Assembly (NCBI GenBank): GCA_028703495.1
Contig: JAQVMT010000004.1
Span: 1-42,478, forward strand
Length of the DNA: 42,478 nucleotides
Origin: Clostridia bacterium
GTDB lineage: Bacteria > Bacillota > Clostridia > Christensenellales > CAG-314
Direction of reading: 5' to 3'
Shown: positions 40,895-42,478 of the stretch, in pieces
Layout of the letters: each line of letters opens with the position of its first letter
Numbering within the stretch: position 1 is the stretch's first letter
The notes under the pieces: generated by a model
Seen by the model: only the letters and a program-made list of their open reading frames with translations
Database searches by the model: none
What the model was told of the DNA's origin: nothing
Translations under genes and position numbers: made by a program

Positions 40895-42184
40895 ATGGAA
40901 GTTAAAGTAATCGGAGGCGGTTTGGCGGGGTGCGAATGTGCCTATCAAATCGCAAAAAGAGGAATAAAGGTCAAGCTTTTCGAGATGAAGCCGCTCAAAC
41001 GGTCGGATGCGCATCACAGCGATGCGCTTGCCGAGGTGGTTTGCTCCAATTCGTTTAAGGGGAACGAGCTTACCAACGCGTGCGGACTGCTCAAGGAAGA
41101 ATTGCGAACGCTCGACAGCCTATTGATAGGCTGTGCCGACAAAAACCGTGTCGATGCGGGAAACGCGCTTGCCGTGGACAGAGAGGCTTTTTCCAAAGCC
41201 GTTACCGACGAGATAAGGAGAAATCCCTACATCGAGGTTGTTTGCGACGTTGTAAGCGATATAGGCGATGGTTTTACCGCCGTATGCACCGGGCCGCTGA
41301 CCGATGATGCGTTGATTCCTGCGATGAAGGCACACACGGGCGAATTTCTGTATTTTTTCGATGCCGCCGCTCCTATCGTAACTGCCGACAGCATAGATTA
41401 TGACAAGGCGTTTTTTATGAACAGGTACAACAAAGGAACGCCCGACTACCTCAATTGCCCCATGGACAAGGAGGAGTATTTTACATTTCTGGACGCGCTG
41501 CTAAACGCGCAGACCGCACCCGTTAAGGACTTTGAAAAGAAAGCCGTATTCGAAAGCTGTATGCCCGTAGAGATTATGGCGGCACGAGGCGCGGATACCC
41601 TACGCTTCGGACCGCTTAAGCCGGTCGGGCTGGATACCGATAAAAAGCATTACGCCGTATTACAGCTTCGAAGGGAAAAGACGGGAGGCGAGCTCTATAA
41701 TTTGGTGGGATTTCAAACGCATTTGACCTTCCCCGAGCAAAAAAGAGTATTTTCGTTAATTCCCGCCCTTAAAAACGCCGAATTTGTTCGTTACGGCGTT
41801 ATGCACAAAAACGTGTTCATCAATGCGCCCGAGCTGCTCGATGACAGCTTCGCACTAAAGAGTCAACCGAATGTCTATTTCTGCGGTCAGATTTCGGGAG
41901 TTGAGGGCTATGTCGAATCCATCGCATCGGGACTTGTTGCAGGTATCGATATCGCTCGAAGGCTGACAGGGAAGAATAGTGTAGCTTTTCCCACGAACTG
42001 TGTTATCGGCGCGCTTGCGGATTACATTTCACACGCCGAGGGGGCGCATTTTCAGCCGATGAATGCCAACTTCGGATTGCTTCCCTATTTGGATTGCAGA
42101 GATAAAATAAAGAAAAAGGAGCTTCTTGCCCAAAGATCGTTGGAGAATTTGAAGCACTTCATCCAAAGCAACGAGATATTATAG
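40895..42184 (+). CDS. trmFO: Folate-dependent tRNA (uracil-54-C5)-methyltransferase TrmFO
   Basis: A 429-residue FAD enzyme that makes m5U54 in the T-loop using methylene-tetrahydrofolate. The FAD-binding VIGGGLAGCECAYQIAKRG is at the N-terminus; conserved HHSDALAEVVCSNSFKG follows, then FFDAAAPIV, the CPMDKEEY block and NVYFCGQISGVEGYVESIASGL. AAAAGGA lies 4-5 nt before the ATG at 40895. The frame extends to 40775 through a repeat with no start signal. It follows topA, as in many Firmicutes. Confidence 0.95.
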   Translation: MEVKVIGGGLAGCECAYQIAKRGIKVKLFEMKPLKRSDAHHSDALAEVVCSNSFKGNELTNACGLLKEELRTLDSLLIGCADKNRVDAGNALAVDREAFSKAVTDEIRRNPYIEVVCDVVSDIGDGFTAVCTGPLTDDALIPAMKAHTGEFLYFFDAAAPIVTADSIDYDKAFFMNRYNKGTPDYLNCPMDKEEYFTFLDALLNAQTAPVKDFEKKAVFESCMPVEIMAARGADTLRFGPLKPVGLDTDKKHYAVLQLRREKTGGELYNLVGFQTHLTFPEQKRVFSLIPALKNAEFVRYGVMHKNVFINAPELLDDSFALKSQPNVYFCGQISGVEGYVESIASGLVAGIDIARRLTGKNSVAFPTNCVIGALADYISHAEGAHFQPMNANFGLLPYLDCRDKIKKKELLAQRSLENLKHFIQSNEIL

Positions 42185-42244
42185 CCTCGTTTGCAGGTTA
42201 AACGACTTATCGGTGCAAGTCCGACTTTTCAATCAAACCAATAC

Positions 42245-42411
42245 AAAAGCGGCATAAACACGCCTAGAATTCAAGAAATTTTACCACTTGTAAAACCGAG
42301 GAAAAGAGAGTGCGTTTTCGACTAAGTACGAAAAAAGTGCGGTGTAAATATTCCTAAAAATTCTTGAAGTTAACTGCCGTTAAAATTGAAAAGGGAAAGG
42401 AGCGTTTTTAA
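42245..42411. repeat. ~88-bp degenerate tandem repeat after trmFO
   Basis: 42245-42319 and 42333-42411 align: AAAGCGGCATAAACACGCCTA against AAGTGCGGTGTAAATATTCCTA, then AATTC, GAA(A/G)TT, TAAAA and GTGCGTTTT against GAGCGTTTT. No gene is seen from 42185 to the window end. Confidence 0.6.
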
Positions 42412-42478
42412 ATAATAACAATGTTGTTTTATGTAATAATCGTGAAAACGGTTGCTTTCGGAGTTAAAAGTTAAATTG

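Overview
The window looks like the chromosome of a low-to-mid GC Clostridia-type Firmicute with at least part of the endospore programme. The evidence is a SpoIIID gene, a long Bacillus/Clostridia-type SRP RNA, a Mn2+ (yybP-ykoY) riboswitch in front of mntP, strong AGGAGG-type ribosome binding sites, sigmaA promoters with 17-18 bp spacers, and a YhaO/YhaN-like nuclease pair. The species cannot be named from the sequence alone.

Layout. 1-730: repeats and a terminator from an upstream gene. 730-4131: Crp/Fnr-type regulator followed by an ABC importer (lipoprotein, permease, ATPase). 4411-8429: glycolytic cluster pgk-tpiA-gpmI. 8792-14434: HAD phosphatase, SbcD/YhaO-like nuclease, SbcC/YhaN-like ATPase and a membrane-anchored unknown protein. 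14435-18100: accessory, repeat-rich region with a solitary type IV prepilin, the SRP RNA, a 48-residue zinc-ribbon protein and two paralogous Cys-rich proteins behind a sigmaK-like promoter. 18328-20484: DUF3795, VOC and MntP genes on the minus strand. 20532-21583: tRNA-Asn and tRNA-Arg with duplicated flanks. 21900-23715: spoIIID and a SipW-type signal peptidase. 24242-28579: cyclodeaminase, dihydrouridine synthase and ftsH. 28875-31682: upp and dxs on the minus strand. 31911-34889: Ca2+ P-type ATPase behind a structured tandem-repeat leader. 35260-42184: yifB/comM, dprA, topA and trmFO. The order yifB-dprA-topA-trmFO is a familiar Firmicute housekeeping neighbourhood.

The most unusual property is not one cassette but a recurring mode of sequence change. 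Intergenic DNA is full of imperfect tandem duplications. In several cases the duplicated unit is the 3' end of the adjacent gene, stop codon included and sometimes with its terminator: ABC ATPase, DUF3795, Cys-rich protein, upp, probably the Ca2+ ATPase, perhaps pgk. The copies can keep reading frame and stop. The same tendency may have put in-frame repeats into conserved enzymes: eight 7-residue Cys-rich units inside a tRNA-dihydrouridine synthase and 13-residue units inside DprA. DXS carries a non-repetitive insertion. Other points of interest are three ~65-bp hairpin units with a compensatory base-pair change upstream of the Ca2+ ATPase, a readable switch architecture in the mntP leader, twin operator-like palindromes under the prepilin promoter, and a dispersed ~20-nt motif 45-65 nt upstream of three genes.
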